Of a stretch of 64,000 nucleotides of DNA, positions 51,554 through 60,607 are shown in pieces. The stretch lies in the NCBI RefSeq assembly GCF_004519405.1, contig NZ_SGWI01000003.1, positions 434,001 to 498,000 on the forward strand. Reading direction: 5' to 3'. Under the pieces are notes generated by a model. That model did not search any database. It saw nothing but the letters and a program-made list of their open reading frames with translations, and was not told the origin of the DNA. Within the stretch, counting starts at the first letter, position 1, and each line of letters starts with the position of its first letter. The stretch is from Pseudomonas sp. BCA17 (lineage in GTDB: Bacteria > Pseudomonadota > Gammaproteobacteria > Pseudomonadales > Pseudomonadaceae). A program made the position numbers and the translations under genes.

Positions 51554-52917
51554 GTATCGTCCAGACGCTGGGCCAGCGCTTCGACCTGTTCCTGACGCTC
51601 GGCCTGGCTCAGTTTGGCGTGAGGGTTGAGCGACGACCATTGCGGATGCGCACGGGCTTTGTGCAGCGCGTCCGGCAGCTTGCCTTCGCGCCAGGTTTTG
51701 TCTTGTGGCGTGTCGACCTTGATGCTGTGCATGGCCGCATGGCCACGCAGGTTGAGGGCCTTGAGCAGTTGGCGCTGGCGCAGGGCGAGCAGGCGCAACA
51801 CGCTGTCGTCCACGGTCAGTTCGCGCTGGCCTTTGATCTTGCCCAACAGGCGGCTGCCATAACTGCGCGCGGTTTGCAGTGCGCCACCGGCAATCGCACC
51901 GGCCAGGGCGGCGGCACCCAGGGTCAGGCCGCCGACCAACAGGTCAACACCAGCACCGGCTGCCGCTCCCGCGGCGATCCCGCCACCGACACGCACGCCC
52001 AGCTGTTTGAGCGTTTCCGGGTTGAACAGGTCATCGCCCCAGCGGCCGTCCAACAGTGGCAGGTCGCTGGCGGCGGCATCCTGCGGTCGGAAGCCGAACA
52101 GCTTGAGCAGGGCTTCCACACATTTCTGTTCGCGCTGGCGCACGGCCTTGCGCAAATCGCCGATGGCTTGCTGCTCATCTTCGATGACCACGCTGCGACG
52201 GCAAGCGGCGCAGTCGATCAGTAGCTCGGCGATCAAGCGTGCGGCACTTTGCTGGCGGGCCTGGCGTTGGGCTTCCTGATCTGTGATCAACCGTTGCAAC
52301 TGCGGCCGGGCGTTTTCCAGCAGCAGCGCGAGGCTTTCATACAAACGCCGTTCACCGTCTTCCGGGGGCGCCACGCTGTCGAAGCGCACCAGCGCATGCA
52401 GGCCCAGGCGGGCGAGGGCGTCACGCCAGTCCGGCTCGCGGTGGTCGCTGCTGCTGACGAAGTTGAGCACCGGCAGCAACGGCTTGCCGCAGCTGGACAG
52501 CACTTGCAACTCATCGCGGTACTTGGCCAGCACCGGCTCGCGGGCGTCGATTACATACAGGCCAGCATCTGAAGCCAGCAGTTGGCGCAGCACCTTGGCT
52601 TCCTGTTCGAAACGTTGGCGCGCTTCGCTGCCATCCAGGAAACGCGCCAGGCGCGCCGGGCCATCGAGGCGTTCGCCGGGGCGATCCAGGCGCTCCAGGT
52701 AGTCGAGCAGGGCAATGGCGTCTTCTAGGCCGGGCGTGTCGTACAGCTCCAGCAAGGCTTCGCCGTCCACCGACAACCGCGCACCTTCGACATGCCGGGT
52801 GGTGCTGGGGCGATGGGAGACTTCACCGAAGCCCACATCACGGGTCAACGTGCGCAGCAGCGAGGTCTTGCCGACGTTGGTGTGGCCGACCACGGCAAGT
52901 TTCAGCGGTTTAGTCAT
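51550..52917 (-). CDS. Era-like GTPase with DUF3482 domain
   Basis: A 455-residue protein. The N-terminal G domain has G1 GHTNVGKTS (about 11-19), G2 in STTRHVEG, G3 DTPG (about 61-64) and, where NKxD is expected, a degenerate LPVLNFVSSSD. The C-terminal DUF3482 half (about 210-440) contains a glycine-zipper stretch (GGGIAAGAAAGAGVDLLVGG and following, about 322-360) that could insert in or lie on the membrane. It overlaps the upstream DUF2868 gene by 8 bases, and the two are usually a pair in Pseudomonas. Cellular role unknown; a membrane-associated GTPase module is likely. Confidence 0.83.
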   Translation of the reverse strand: MTKPLKLAVVGHTNVGKTSLLRTLTRDVGFGEVSHRPSTTRHVEGARLSVDGEALLELYDTPGLEDAIALLDYLERLDRPGERLDGPARLARFLDGSEARQRFEQEAKVLRQLLASDAGLYVIDAREPVLAKYRDELQVLSSCGKPLLPVLNFVSSSDHREPDWRDALARLGLHALVRFDSVAPPEDGERRLYESLALLLENARPQLQRLITDQEAQRQARQQSAARLIAELLIDCAACRRSVVIEDEQQAIGDLRKAVRQREQKCVEALLKLFGFRPQDAAASDLPLLDGRWGDDLFNPETLKQLGVRVGGGIAAGAAAGAGVDLLVGGLTLGAAALAGAIAGGALQTARSYGSRLLGKIKGQRELTVDDSVLRLLALRQRQLLKALNLRGHAAMHSIKVDTPQDKTWREGKLPDALHKARAHPQWSSLNPHAKLSQAERQEQVEALAQRLDDT

Positions 52918-54289
52918 GACCGGTCTCCAGCCAGTTCAGCGGTGCGCAGTCGGCAAATGGCAACTCAAGCTGGTGCAGCGCCGTGTGCCAGTCACCCAGG
53001 CGTTCGGCATCCAGGGACTGGCCGGGCGGCGCTTGCAGCAGCCACACGCGGGTGGCCGTGGCGCTACGGGCCAGTTCGGCGATCAACGCCAGGCTGCCGC
53101 GATCGGGAGAGCGGCGTGGGTCACAAGCGATGGCCAGGCGTGCGGGCGGGAAGCGACTGAGTTGCTCCAGCAGTTTGTGGCGTGATTCGCGGCTGTCGAG
53201 GATACCGGCGTTCTTCACGTTGGCTGGCAATTTGGGCGGCCATGGGTGTTGGTCGTCCAGTTCGATGGCCACCAGCAAGGCACCGTCGCTTTGCAATTCG
53301 CTGATGCCTCCGCTGACGTGGTGCAGTTGCTCCGGCGCGGCGTCGTTGACCCCCAGCCGTTCACTGCTGGGCATCAGGCGTTCACGTAACTGGCTGTAGC
53401 CGGGCAGGTTGAGGTCCAGGCGCAAGGCGGCGCGCCCGCGTTTCCAGCGCCACAGGCACAGCAGGGCGAGAATCAGTCTTGGCAGAATGCCGTAAACCAG
53501 CAACACACCCACCAGCCACGCGGCCCAGGCCTGGCGGGCGCTTTCGATATTCAACGCAGAATCGCCGCTGGCGCGGATCATCTCGACCGTCGGTACATTG
53601 AAGCCCAGCCAGGCGGGCAGGGCACCCAGCGCCTGGGTCACGGCGACGAAGGTGTCGGCGCCGAGGATGGTGGTTTCCCACACGAAACCGTAGCGGCGGG
53701 TGGCGAGTAACGTCAGCAAAATCGCCATGGCACTGAGCAAGGCGAGAAACCACAGGCTGTTGACCAGCACGCCGACCGCCCAGCGATTGAGCTTTTGCCG
53801 TTGCAGCAACAACAGCAGCGCCGGCGCCAGCTGTGCGGCCTTGGCATCGCGGGCGAGCTTTTCGCTGAGCCACAACCATAAGCGTCCAAGGCTGGCGCCG
53901 TGCTCACCGGCAAATAGCAAGCCCAGGGCCCAACTGACCAGCAGGATCAGGTTCAAGCCGAGCAGGCTGCCCAAGGCCCAGAACACGTTGACCGGTGTCA
54001 GCCCGTTGCCCAGCGCGGCAAAGGCCAGGCCCGCGCCGCTGACGATGGCGACGATTGCCAGCAACCCCAAGGCCAAACGTGCGCCTTGCAGCCAGCGGGT
54101 GAGGGCGGCGGTCAGGCCATCGCGCTCGGCCAGGTGCAGGGCACGTTGTTGAATGCGCGTCGGCAGGTCGCCACCGGCGGTGCGGGCCAGGCGGTTGGCT
54201 TCCAGGTCCTCCAGGGGGCCGGCGTGTTCTTCACGCAGGCGCACGGTTTCTGTCAGCCAGAGAGAGTGCAGCGGGTTCAGTGCAGTCAC
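52910..54289 (-). CDS. DUF2868 membrane protein, partner of the DUF3482 GTPase
   Basis: A 459-residue inner-membrane protein with hydrophobic helices at about 72-92, 100-125, 170-195 and 255-280, and a soluble C-terminal part (about 300-459) holding an ATP/GTPase-unlike Rossmann-type pattern (LVAIELDD, LAIACDPRRSPDRGSLALIAELARSATATRVWLL). It is the first gene of a two-gene overlapping unit with the DUF3482 GTPase. The start at 54289 gives MTALNPLHSLWLTETVRLREEH, the DUF2868 opening. It is divergent from folA. No function is known. Confidence 0.82.
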   Translation of the reverse strand: MTALNPLHSLWLTETVRLREEHAGPLEDLEANRLARTAGGDLPTRIQQRALHLAERDGLTAALTRWLQGARLALGLLAIVAIVSGAGLAFAALGNGLTPVNVFWALGSLLGLNLILLVSWALGLLFAGEHGASLGRLWLWLSEKLARDAKAAQLAPALLLLLQRQKLNRWAVGVLVNSLWFLALLSAMAILLTLLATRRYGFVWETTILGADTFVAVTQALGALPAWLGFNVPTVEMIRASGDSALNIESARQAWAAWLVGVLLVYGILPRLILALLCLWRWKRGRAALRLDLNLPGYSQLRERLMPSSERLGVNDAAPEQLHHVSGGISELQSDGALLVAIELDDQHPWPPKLPANVKNAGILDSRESRHKLLEQLSRFPPARLAIACDPRRSPDRGSLALIAELARSATATRVWLLQAPPGQSLDAERLGDWHTALHQLELPFADCAPLNWLETGHD

Positions 54290-54379
54290 GCGCCGTCCTG
54301 TTGTGTGAGTGAGTTGGGAGCATAACCCCAGTGCACCCTGTTGGGGAAAGCTGCACGAGCCTCTGGTATTCTCGTCGCC

Positions 54380-54898
54380 ATGAAAAAAACTCTCCCTTTA
54401 AGCCTGATCGCAGCCCTCGGTGAAAACCGTGTGATCGGCGTCGACAACAGCATGCCCTGGCATTTGCCGGGGGATTTCAAATACTTCAAGGCCACCACGC
54501 TCGGCAAGCCGATCATCATGGGGCGCAAGACCTGGGACTCCCTGGGCCGACCGTTGCCGGGGCGCCTGAACATCGTGGTCAGCCGTCAGACCGATCTTGA
54601 GCTTGAAGGTGCGGAAGTTTTTCCGTCATTGGACGCTGCGGTAGAGCGCGCTGAGGCATGGGCCAAGGCGCAAGGCGTGGACGAACTGATGCTGATTGGT
54701 GGTGCGCAGTTATATGCGCAGGGACTGGAGCAGGCGGATCGCCTGTATCTGACGCGGGTAGCACTGAGCCCGGAAGGGGATGCGTGGTTTCCGGAGTTTG
54801 ACCTGAACCGGTGGAAGCTGGTGTCGAACGTCGAGAACCCGGCCGACGCCGATAAGCCGGCGTACACCTTCGAAGTCTGGGAGAGAAGCAGCCACTAG
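54380..54898 (+). CDS. folA: Dihydrofolate reductase
   Basis: A 172-residue type I enzyme making tetrahydrofolate. Family motifs: LIAALGENRVIGVDNSMPWHLPGDFKYFKATTLGKPIIMGRKTWDSLGRPLPGRLNIVVSRQ (about 9-72, with the active-site acid in LPGDFKYFK) and ELMLIGGAQLYAQGLEQADRLYLTRV (about 104-130). The ATG at 54380 gives the usual N-terminus; a longer frame begins upstream of the promoter region. A terminator-like repeat follows. It supplies the thymidylate synthase reaction. Confidence 0.96.
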   Translation: MKKTLPLSLIAALGENRVIGVDNSMPWHLPGDFKYFKATTLGKPIIMGRKTWDSLGRPLPGRLNIVVSRQTDLELEGAEVFPSLDAAVERAEAWAKAQGVDELMLIGGAQLYAQGLEQADRLYLTRVALSPEGDAWFPEFDLNRWKLVSNVENPADADKPAYTFEVWERSSH

Positions 54899-54904
54899 CT
54901 TTAA

Positions 54905-54954
54905 GCCACAAGCTGCAAGTAAAAGCGCGGTGCTCTTTCTTGCAGCTTGAGGCT
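54905..54954. repeat. AAGCTGCAAG-type inverted repeat, bidirectional terminator candidate
   Basis: CAAGCTGCAAG (54909-54919) pairs with CTTGCAGCTTG (54939-54949), and the flanking GCC/GGC extends the stem. The unit shares the CAAGCTGCAAG core with the heptamer array at 27.0 kb. It lies between the folA stop and the convergent cystine transporter stop. Confidence 0.7.
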
Positions 54955-54967
54955 TATAGCATGCAAC

Positions 54968-56356
54968 TCAGCTGGCTAGCTGAGCATGCTCATCGGCATT
55001 CAGCAGCTCTTTATCCGTCTGCCCCATGATCTGGCTGGTAATTGCCCCCGCCGTCATCGAACCGTTCACGTTCAACGCCGTACGGCCCATGTCGATCAGC
55101 GGCTCCACGGAAATCAGCAGCGCCACCAGTGACACCGGCAAACCCATGGCCGGCAGCACGATCAGCGCGGCAAAGGTGGCACCGCCGCCCACACCGGCCA
55201 CCCCGGCCGAACTCAAGGTCACAATCGCCACCAGGGTCGCGATCCACAGTGGGTCGAGCGGGTTGATGCCCACGGTCGGTGCAACCATCACTGCCAGCAT
55301 GGCTGGATAAAGCCCTGCGCAACCGTTCTGGCCAATGGTCGCGCCGAACGACGCAGCAAACCCCGCGATGGACTGCGGGATGCCCAACCGGCGGGTCTGC
55401 GCCTCAATGCTCAGCGGGATCGCCGCCGCGCTGGAACGGCTGGTGAAGGCAAACGTCAGCACCGGCCATACTTTGCGGAAGAAGCGCAGCGGGTTGACAC
55501 CGGCCAGGGACAGCAGCAGGCCATGCACCACGAACATCAGGCCCAGGGCCAGGTACGACACCACCACAAAACTGCCGAGCTTGATGATGTCTTGCAGGTT
55601 GGAGCCGGCGACCACTTTGGTCATCAGCGCCAATACGCCGTAAGGGGTCAGCTTCATCACCAGGCGCACCAGACGCATCACCCAGGCTTGCAGGGTGTCG
55701 ATGGCATTGAGCACTTTCTGGCCTTTTTCCACGTCGTCCTTGAGCAGTTGCAGCGCGGCAACCCCGAGGAAAGCGGCGAAAATCACCACACTGATGATCG
55801 ACGTCGGCTTGGCCCGGGCCAGGTCGGCAAACGGGTTGGCCGGCACGAACGACAGCAGCAACTGCGGGATATTCAGGTCGGCGACCTTGCCCGCGTAATC
55901 GCTCTGGATCACTTGCAGGCGCGCCATTTCCTGGGTGCCGGCTACCAGGCCTTCGGCGGTGAGGCCGAACAGGTTTGTCAGGCCGATGCCGATCAGCGCC
56001 GCAATCGCGGTGGTGAACAGCAGCGTGCCGATGGTCAGGAAACTGATCTTGCCCAGGGATGAGGCGTTATGCAGGCGCGCCACGGCACTGAGGATCGAGG
56101 CGAATACCAGCGGGATCACGATCATCTGCAGCAGTTGTACGTAGCCGTTGCCGACCAGGTCGAACCAGCCGATGGACGCCTTGAGGACTGGATTGCCGTC
56201 ACCGTAGATCGTATGCAGGACCGTACCGAACACCACGCCCAGGGCGAGGGCGAACAGGACCTTCTTGGCGAGGCTCCATTGGGTCCGACGGGTTTGTGCC
56301 AGGCCCAGCAACAGGGCCACGAACACCAGTAAGTTGAGAATCAGGGGCAGATTCAT
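54968..56356 (-). CDS. tcyP: L-cystine/dicarboxylate:cation symporter (TcyP type)
   Basis: A 462-residue DAACS-family symporter with about 8-10 hydrophobic segments. The re-entrant-loop serine motif reads [53 protein letters not shown], and the second loop reads [25 protein letters not shown]. The sequence pattern, with [21 protein letters not shown] at the start, resembles the YdjN/TcyP branch that imports cystine, rather than C4-dicarboxylate DctA; this is judged by similarity only. It is monocistronic with a 241-base upstream gap shared with the divergent phosphatase gene. Confidence 0.8.
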   Translation of the reverse strand: MNLPLILNLLVFVALLLGLAQTRRTQWSLAKKVLFALALGVVFGTVLHTIYGDGNPVLKASIGWFDLVGNGYVQLLQMIVIPLVFASILSAVARLHNASSLGKISFLTIGTLLFTTAIAALIGIGLTNLFGLTAEGLVAGTQEMARLQVIQSDYAGKVADLNIPQLLLSFVPANPFADLARAKPTSIISVVIFAAFLGVAALQLLKDDVEKGQKVLNAIDTLQAWVMRLVRLVMKLTPYGVLALMTKVVAGSNLQDIIKLGSFVVVSYLALGLMFVVHGLLLSLAGVNPLRFFRKVWPVLTFAFTSRSSAAAIPLSIEAQTRRLGIPQSIAGFAASFGATIGQNGCAGLYPAMLAVMVAPTVGINPLDPLWIATLVAIVTLSSAGVAGVGGGATFAALIVLPAMGLPVSLVALLISVEPLIDMGRTALNVNGSMTAGAITSQIMGQTDKELLNADEHAQLAS

Positions 56357-56597
56357 TGAAGCTCCGTTGAGAAGGCAGCCAATCGCACGAGCCTGCGATT
56401 GCGAACCGGGAAGCCTAACAGTTTGAAATATATTGATTTAATACCGATATGGAATGGTGTCTGTCGTTTTTGGAATAAGCGTTTGACGCCCAGGCACATG
56501 TCCCTGGCGTGATCACGATGGAAGCGGTCGTGCTCGGGCGATAACTGTCATACAGATTTGTTAGCGTCGATGTCTTTCACTCAGGGGTAAAACGCTT

Positions 56598-57656
56598 ATG
56601 AAGCTCGCGCCAACATTACTTGCCGCCGCCTTCTGCCTCGGTCTCGCCAACCAGGCATTTGCCGCAACCGAGTTGAAGCACTGGCCGGCGCCCGCCGCCG
56701 AGCAACTGAACAAGATGATCGCCGCGAACGCCAACAAAGGTAACTTCGCGGTGTTCGACATGGACAACACCAGCTACCGCTACGACCTCGAAGAGTCATT
56801 GCTGCCGTACCTGGAAAACAAGGGCCTGATCACCCGCGAGACCATGGACCCGTCCCTGAAGCTGATGCCGTTCAAGGACACTGCCGACCACAAGGAAAGC
56901 CTGTTCAGCTACTACTACCGCCTGTGTGAAGTCGACGACATGGTTTGCTACCCGTGGGTTGCGCAGATCTTTTCCGGCTTCACTCTCAAGGAACTCAAGG
57001 GTTATGTGGATGAGTTGATGGCCTCCGGCAAGCCCGTGCCAGTCACCTATTACGAAGGTGATGTGGTGAAGACCTCCGAGGTCCAACCGCCGAAAGTCTT
57101 TACCGGCCAGGCCGAGCTGTACAACAAGCTGATGGAAAACGGCATCGAGGTGTACGTGATGACGGCGGCCTCGGAGGAACTGGTGCGCATGGTCGCTGCC
57201 GATCCGAAGTACGGCTATAACGTCAAACCCGAGAACGTCATCGGCGTCAGCACCCTGCTCAAGGACCGCAAGACCGGCGAGCTGACCACTGCACGCAAGC
57301 AGATTGCGGCCGGCAAATATGACGAGAAAGCCAACCTCGGCCTGGAACTCACTCCCTACCTGTGGACCCCGGCAACCTGGATGGCCGGCAAGCACGCGGC
57401 GATCCTCACTTACATCGACGAATGGAAAAAACCGGTGATCGTCGGGGGTGATACCCCAACCAGCGATGGCTACATGCTGTTTCACGATGTGGACGTGGCC
57501 AAGGGTGGTATTCACTTATGGGTCAACCGTAAGGACAAATACATGACCCAGCTCAACGGCATGATGGCCAAGCATGCGGCGGCGCAGGCCAAGGAAGGGT
57601 TGCCGGTGACGGCCGATAAGAATTGGGTGATCGTCAAGCCGGACGAGATTCAGTAA
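56598..57656 (+). CDS. pchP: Periplasmic HAD phosphatase, phosphorylcholine phosphatase-like
   Basis: A 352-residue secreted HAD hydrolase. The signal peptide is about 1-22 (PTLLAAAFCLGLANQAFA). Motif I is FAVFDMDNTSYRYDLEESLL (nucleophile Asp in DMDNT), motif II VYVMTAASEEL, and a lysine in KPVIVGGDTPTSDGYML with the acidic GGDTPTSD form motifs III/IV. P. aeruginosa PchP (phosphorylcholine phosphatase, about 349 residues) has the same length and motif set. It frees choline from phosphorylcholine in the periplasm. Upstream at 56545-56551 there is one CTGTCAT half that resembles a Pho box without a convincing second half. The REPIN and a terminator follow. Confidence 0.85.
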   Translation: MKLAPTLLAAAFCLGLANQAFAATELKHWPAPAAEQLNKMIAANANKGNFAVFDMDNTSYRYDLEESLLPYLENKGLITRETMDPSLKLMPFKDTADHKESLFSYYYRLCEVDDMVCYPWVAQIFSGFTLKELKGYVDELMASGKPVPVTYYEGDVVKTSEVQPPKVFTGQAELYNKLMENGIEVYVMTAASEELVRMVAADPKYGYNVKPENVIGVSTLLKDRKTGELTTARKQIAAGKYDEKANLGLELTPYLWTPATWMAGKHAAILTYIDEWKKPVIVGGDTPTSDGYMLFHDVDVAKGGIHLWVNRKDKYMTQLNGMMAKHAAAQAKEGLPVTADKNWVIVKPDEIQ

Positions 57657-57680
57657 GCACGGAAGTACCCGGTCAACACT

Positions 57681-57767
57681 GTGGGAGCGGGCCTTGCTCG
57701 CGAAGGTGCAGCAGCCTGCGTATTCAGTGGCCGGCACACCGCAATTCGCGAGCAAGCCCGCTCCCAC
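57681..57767. repeat. REPIN: two inverted REP sequences
   Basis: GTGGGAGCGGGCCTTGCTCG (57681-57700) and the inverted copy TTCGCGAGCAAGCCCGCTCC (57745-57764) enclose about 40 bases. The core is the GTGGGAGCGGGC-type P. fluorescens REP. It lies between the phosphatase gene and the ilvD terminator. Confidence 0.9.
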
Positions 57768-57802
57768 GGTTGATCTTCTTTGTTGGAGGGTTATCTCCAG
57801 GC

Positions 57803-57836
57803 AAAAAAATGCCCCGCCAAGTGCGGGGCATTTTTA
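57803..57836. terminator. Bidirectional rho-independent terminator of ilvD and the phosphatase gene
   Basis: ATGCCCCGC (57809-57817) pairs with GCGGGGCAT (57823-57831) around CAAGT. A-run AAAAAAA (57803-57809) on one side and TTTTT (57831-57835) on the other make it usable in both directions. Confidence 0.9.
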
Positions 57837-57846
57837 TGGGCGAGGC

Positions 57847-59688
57847 TTACAGGCCGTCGAGCATCGCTTTGTTACGCACCGCACCTTTGTCGGCACTGGT
57901 GGCCAACAGGGCGTAAGCCTTCAGTGCGGTGGTGACTTTGCGCGGACGCTTCTCCACCGGTTTCCAGCCTTTTTTGTCCTGCTCGACCCGGCGAGCCGCC
58001 AGTTCTTCATCGCTGATCAACAGGTTGATCGAACGGTTTGGAATGTCGATCAGCACTTTGTCGCCGTCCTGCACCAGGCCAATTGCGCCACCGGCAGCCG
58101 CTTCCGGGGAGGCGTGGCCGATGGACAGGCCCGAGGTCCCGCCGGAGAAACGGCCGTCGGTCAGCAAGGCGCAGGCTTTGCCCAGGCCTTTGGATTTCAG
58201 GTAGGACGTCGGGTAGAGCATCTCCTGCATACCTGGGCCGCCTTTCGGGCCTTCGTAGCGGATGATCACGATGTCGCCCTCTTTCACTTCGTCAGCGAGG
58301 ATGCCGCGCACCGCGCTGTCCTGGCTTTCGAAGATCTTGGCGTTGCCTTCGAACACATGGATGGATTCATCCACGCCGGCAGTTTTCACCACGCAGCCGT
58401 CCAGGGCGATGTTGCCGTACAGCACCGCCAGGCCGCCTTCCTGGGAGTAAGCGTGTTCGACACTGCGGATGCAGCCGTTTTCGCGGTCGTCGTCCAGGGT
58501 GTCCCAGCGAGTCGACTGGCTGAATGCCGTCTGGGTCGGGATGCCCGCCGGGCCGGCCTTGAAGAAGTGATGCACCGCTTCGTCGTTGGTCTGGGTGATG
58601 TCCCACTTGGCGATGGCTTCTTCCATGCTACGGCTGTGCACGGTCGGCAGGTCGGTGTGCAACAGGCCACCACGGGCCAGGGAGCCCAGGATCGAGAAGA
58701 TCCCGCCGGCGCGATGCACGTCTTCCATGTGGTACTTCTGGATGTTCGGCGCGACCTTGCACAGTTGCGGCACGTGGCGGGACAGACGGTCGATGTCGCG
58801 CAGGTCGAAATCGATCTCGGCTTCCTGGGCGGCAGCCAGCAGGTGCAGGATGGTGTTGGTGGAACCGCCCATGGCGATGTCCAGGGTCATGGCGTTTTCG
58901 AACGCCTTGAAGTTGGCGATGTTGCGCGGCAACACCGACTCATCGTTCTCACCGTAGTAACGCTTGCACAGCTCGACAATGGTGCGGCCGGCCTGCAGGA
59001 ACAGCTGCTCGCGGTCACTGTGGGTGGCCAGGGTGGAACCATTGCCCGGCAGGGCCAGGCCCAGGGCTTCGGTCAGGCAGTTCATCGAGTTGGCGGTGAA
59101 CATGCCGGAGCATGAACCGCAGGTCGGGCAGGCGCTGCGCTCGTATTCCGCGACCTTCTCGTCAGAAGCGCTGGAATCGGCGGCGATCACCATGGCGTCG
59201 ACCAGGTCCAGGCCGTGGGAGGCGAGCTTGGTCTTGCCGGCTTCCATTGGGCCGCCGGACACGAAGATCACCGGGATGTTCAGGCGCAGGGCAGCCATCA
59301 GCATGCCAGGGGTGATTTTGTCGCAGTTGGAAATGCACACGATGGCGTCGGCGCAATGGGCGTTGACCATGTACTCCACGGAGTCGGCGATGATTTCGCG
59401 GCTCGGCAGGGAATACAGCATGCCGTCATGGCCCATGGCGATGCCGTCGTCCACGGCGATGGTGTTGAATTCTTTCGCCACACCGCCGGCGCGTTCGATC
59501 TCGCGGGCGACCAGTTGTCCCAGGTCCTTGAGGTGGACATGACCAGGTACAAACTGAGTGAACGAGTTGGCAATCGCGATGATCGGCTTCTTGAAGTCGT
59601 CATCCTTCATCCCCGTGGCACGCCACAGTGCGCGCGCGCCGGCCATATTGCGGCCGTGGGTGGATGTTTTCGAGCGGTAATCAGGCAT
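57847..59688 (-). CDS. ilvD: Dihydroxy-acid dehydratase
   Basis: A 613-residue iron-sulfur enzyme of branched-chain amino acid synthesis. Cluster cysteines are in [13 protein letters not shown] (about 122) and [19 protein letters not shown] (about 195). Other conserved parts are [26 protein letters not shown] at the start, [12 protein letters not shown] and [23 protein letters not shown]. The length is that of the 4Fe-4S enterobacterial-type enzyme. It is monocistronic; ilvA, the other isoleucine-pathway gene here, is 24 kb away. The start at 59688 gives the standard N-terminus and follows GTGCTCCA. Confidence 0.97.
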   Translation of the reverse strand: MPDYRSKTSTHGRNMAGARALWRATGMKDDDFKKPIIAIANSFTQFVPGHVHLKDLGQLVAREIERAGGVAKEFNTIAVDDGIAMGHDGMLYSLPSREIIADSVEYMVNAHCADAIVCISNCDKITPGMLMAALRLNIPVIFVSGGPMEAGKTKLASHGLDLVDAMVIAADSSASDEKVAEYERSACPTCGSCSGMFTANSMNCLTEALGLALPGNGSTLATHSDREQLFLQAGRTIVELCKRYYGENDESVLPRNIANFKAFENAMTLDIAMGGSTNTILHLLAAAQEAEIDFDLRDIDRLSRHVPQLCKVAPNIQKYHMEDVHRAGGIFSILGSLARGGLLHTDLPTVHSRSMEEAIAKWDITQTNDEAVHHFFKAGPAGIPTQTAFSQSTRWDTLDDDRENGCIRSVEHAYSQEGGLAVLYGNIALDGCVVKTAGVDESIHVFEGNAKIFESQDSAVRGILADEVKEGDIVIIRYEGPKGGPGMQEMLYPTSYLKSKGLGKACALLTDGRFSGGTSGLSIGHASPEAAAGGAIGLVQDGDKVLIDIPNRSINLLISDEELAARRVEQDKKGWKPVEKRPRKVTTALKAYALLATSADKGAVRNKAMLDGL

Positions 59689-59999
59689 TGGAGCACTCCG
59701 GGCGGCTAATCAAGTACTAAAGGGGAGTGAGCTTCTATTGACCACTGGAACACCCGAAAAATGGCCGTGTGTCCGGAAGTTGCCACTCGCATCGCGGGAT
59801 CGCCGCTTGCGTGGGCCTCGAGCTCATAAACCCGCCGGGGGATGACTGGCGATGAATAGGCCGATTCTACACCGTCTTCCTGTAGGCGCGAGCTTGCTCG
59901 CGCCTAAACAGCCAGGAGATATTCAGAACCATTGTTTAAAGGCCTTCAGATGTTGCGCCTCCTACCGTTTATCTTCCAATCACAGAAGAGGACGACGGA
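59689..59999. other. 311-base divergent region between ilvD and the RAYT gene
   Basis: No gene is seen. The ilvD-proximal part (59689-59870) should carry the ilvD promoter. The REP palindrome at 59883-59906 lies 94 bases before the RAYT start, followed by an A/T-richer stretch (about 59925-59985) with AGAGGA just before the start codon. Confidence 0.55.
59883..59906. repeat. REP palindrome upstream of the RAYT gene
   Basis: TAGGCGCGAGC (59883-59893) and GCTCGCGCCTA (59896-59906) are perfect inverted copies around TT. It matches the core of the REPs at 30.7 and 35.6 kb. A REP beside the tyrosine transposase gene is the usual arrangement, where the REP is the binding and nicking site. Confidence 0.85.
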
Positions 60000-60458
60000 A
60001 TGTCCACGCAACAGAATGCCCATCGCCTACGCACCGGGTGTTATTCAGAATCGGGCCGCGTGTACCTGATCACCGCTGTTACTTACCAACGACAATCAAT
60101 TTTTCAGGACTGGCGCACGGGTCGCCTGCTCGTCAGCGAATTCAGGAAAGCTCAGGAAGACGGTGAGGCGACCTCGCTGGCCTGGGTCGTGATGCCTGAC
60201 CATTTTCATTGGCTGGTCGAACTGCACAATGGCGACTTACCAAGGTTGATGCGAATAACCAAGTCGCGAAGTGCCCGCGCGATAAACAGGGCAAGGGGCT
60301 CCTGCGGGACGCTTTGGCAAAAAGGCTATTTCGACCGGGCATTGCGTCGTGAGGATGACTTGAAAGCAACGGCCCGCTATATCGTCGCGAATCCTTTGCG
60401 TGCAGGTTTGGTCGAGCACATTGGTCAGTACCCGCTATGGGATGCCATCTGGCTATGA
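60000..60458 (+). CDS. REP-associated tyrosine transposase (RAYT)
   Basis: A 152-residue member of the Y1 transposase/IS200-IS605-like superfamily. The HUH-type site reads WVVMPDHFHWLVEL (about 61-74, HFH) and the catalytic tyrosine is in LKATARYIVANPLRAGLVEH (about 122). TCYS/YLITAVTYQRQSIFQDW near the start is also typical. It nicks single-stranded REP DNA and is held responsible for spreading REPs and REPINs; unlike insertion sequences, RAYTs are single-copy and domesticated. A REP palindrome is upstream, and a partial REP is downstream. The ATG follows AGAGGACGACGGA. The frame is intact. Confidence 0.92.
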   Translation: MSTQQNAHRLRTGCYSESGRVYLITAVTYQRQSIFQDWRTGRLLVSEFRKAQEDGEATSLAWVVMPDHFHWLVELHNGDLPRLMRITKSRSARAINRARGSCGTLWQKGYFDRALRREDDLKATARYIVANPLRAGLVEHIGQYPLWDAIWL

Positions 60459-60470
60459 CCCATCTTCCCC

Positions 60471-60492
60471 TGTAGGAGCGGTAGCGCCCGAT
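60471..60492. repeat. Partial REP downstream of the RAYT gene
   Basis: TGTAGGAGCGGTAGCGCCCG begins as a REP (GTAGGAGCG) then diverges. It is the candidate right-hand flank of the RAYT unit. Confidence 0.4.
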
Positions 60493-60573
60493 CCGTAAGC
60501 TCGTCAACCAGCCGCTGAAATCGCCGCCGGACGAACCAGCGTCACGGCCAGGGCGCTGGTCAGTATCGGGATC

Positions 60574-60603
60574 AAAAGGTGGGAGGGGGCAAGCCCCTCC
60601 AAC
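60574..60603 (-). terminator. Candidate terminator of rlmI, REP-like
   Basis: GGAGGGG (60582-60588) pairs with CCCCTCC (60594-60600) around GCAAG, directly after the rlmI stop on the minus strand, where CCTTTT follows. The sequence GTGGGAGGGGGCAAGCCCC is also a REP of the second Pseudomonas type. Confidence 0.45.
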
Positions 60604-60607
60604 ATTT

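Noticed and set aside
56545..56562. Possible Pho box upstream of the phosphorylcholine phosphatase-like gene
   Set aside because: One half is a perfect CTGTCAT, but the second half 11 bases on (ATTTGTT) matches at only three of seven positions, so a PhoB site is not supported.
60000..60458. A full IS200/IS605 insertion sequence
   Set aside because: No IS ends, no tnpB-like gene and no target duplication are visible; length and REP context fit a single-copy RAYT instead.
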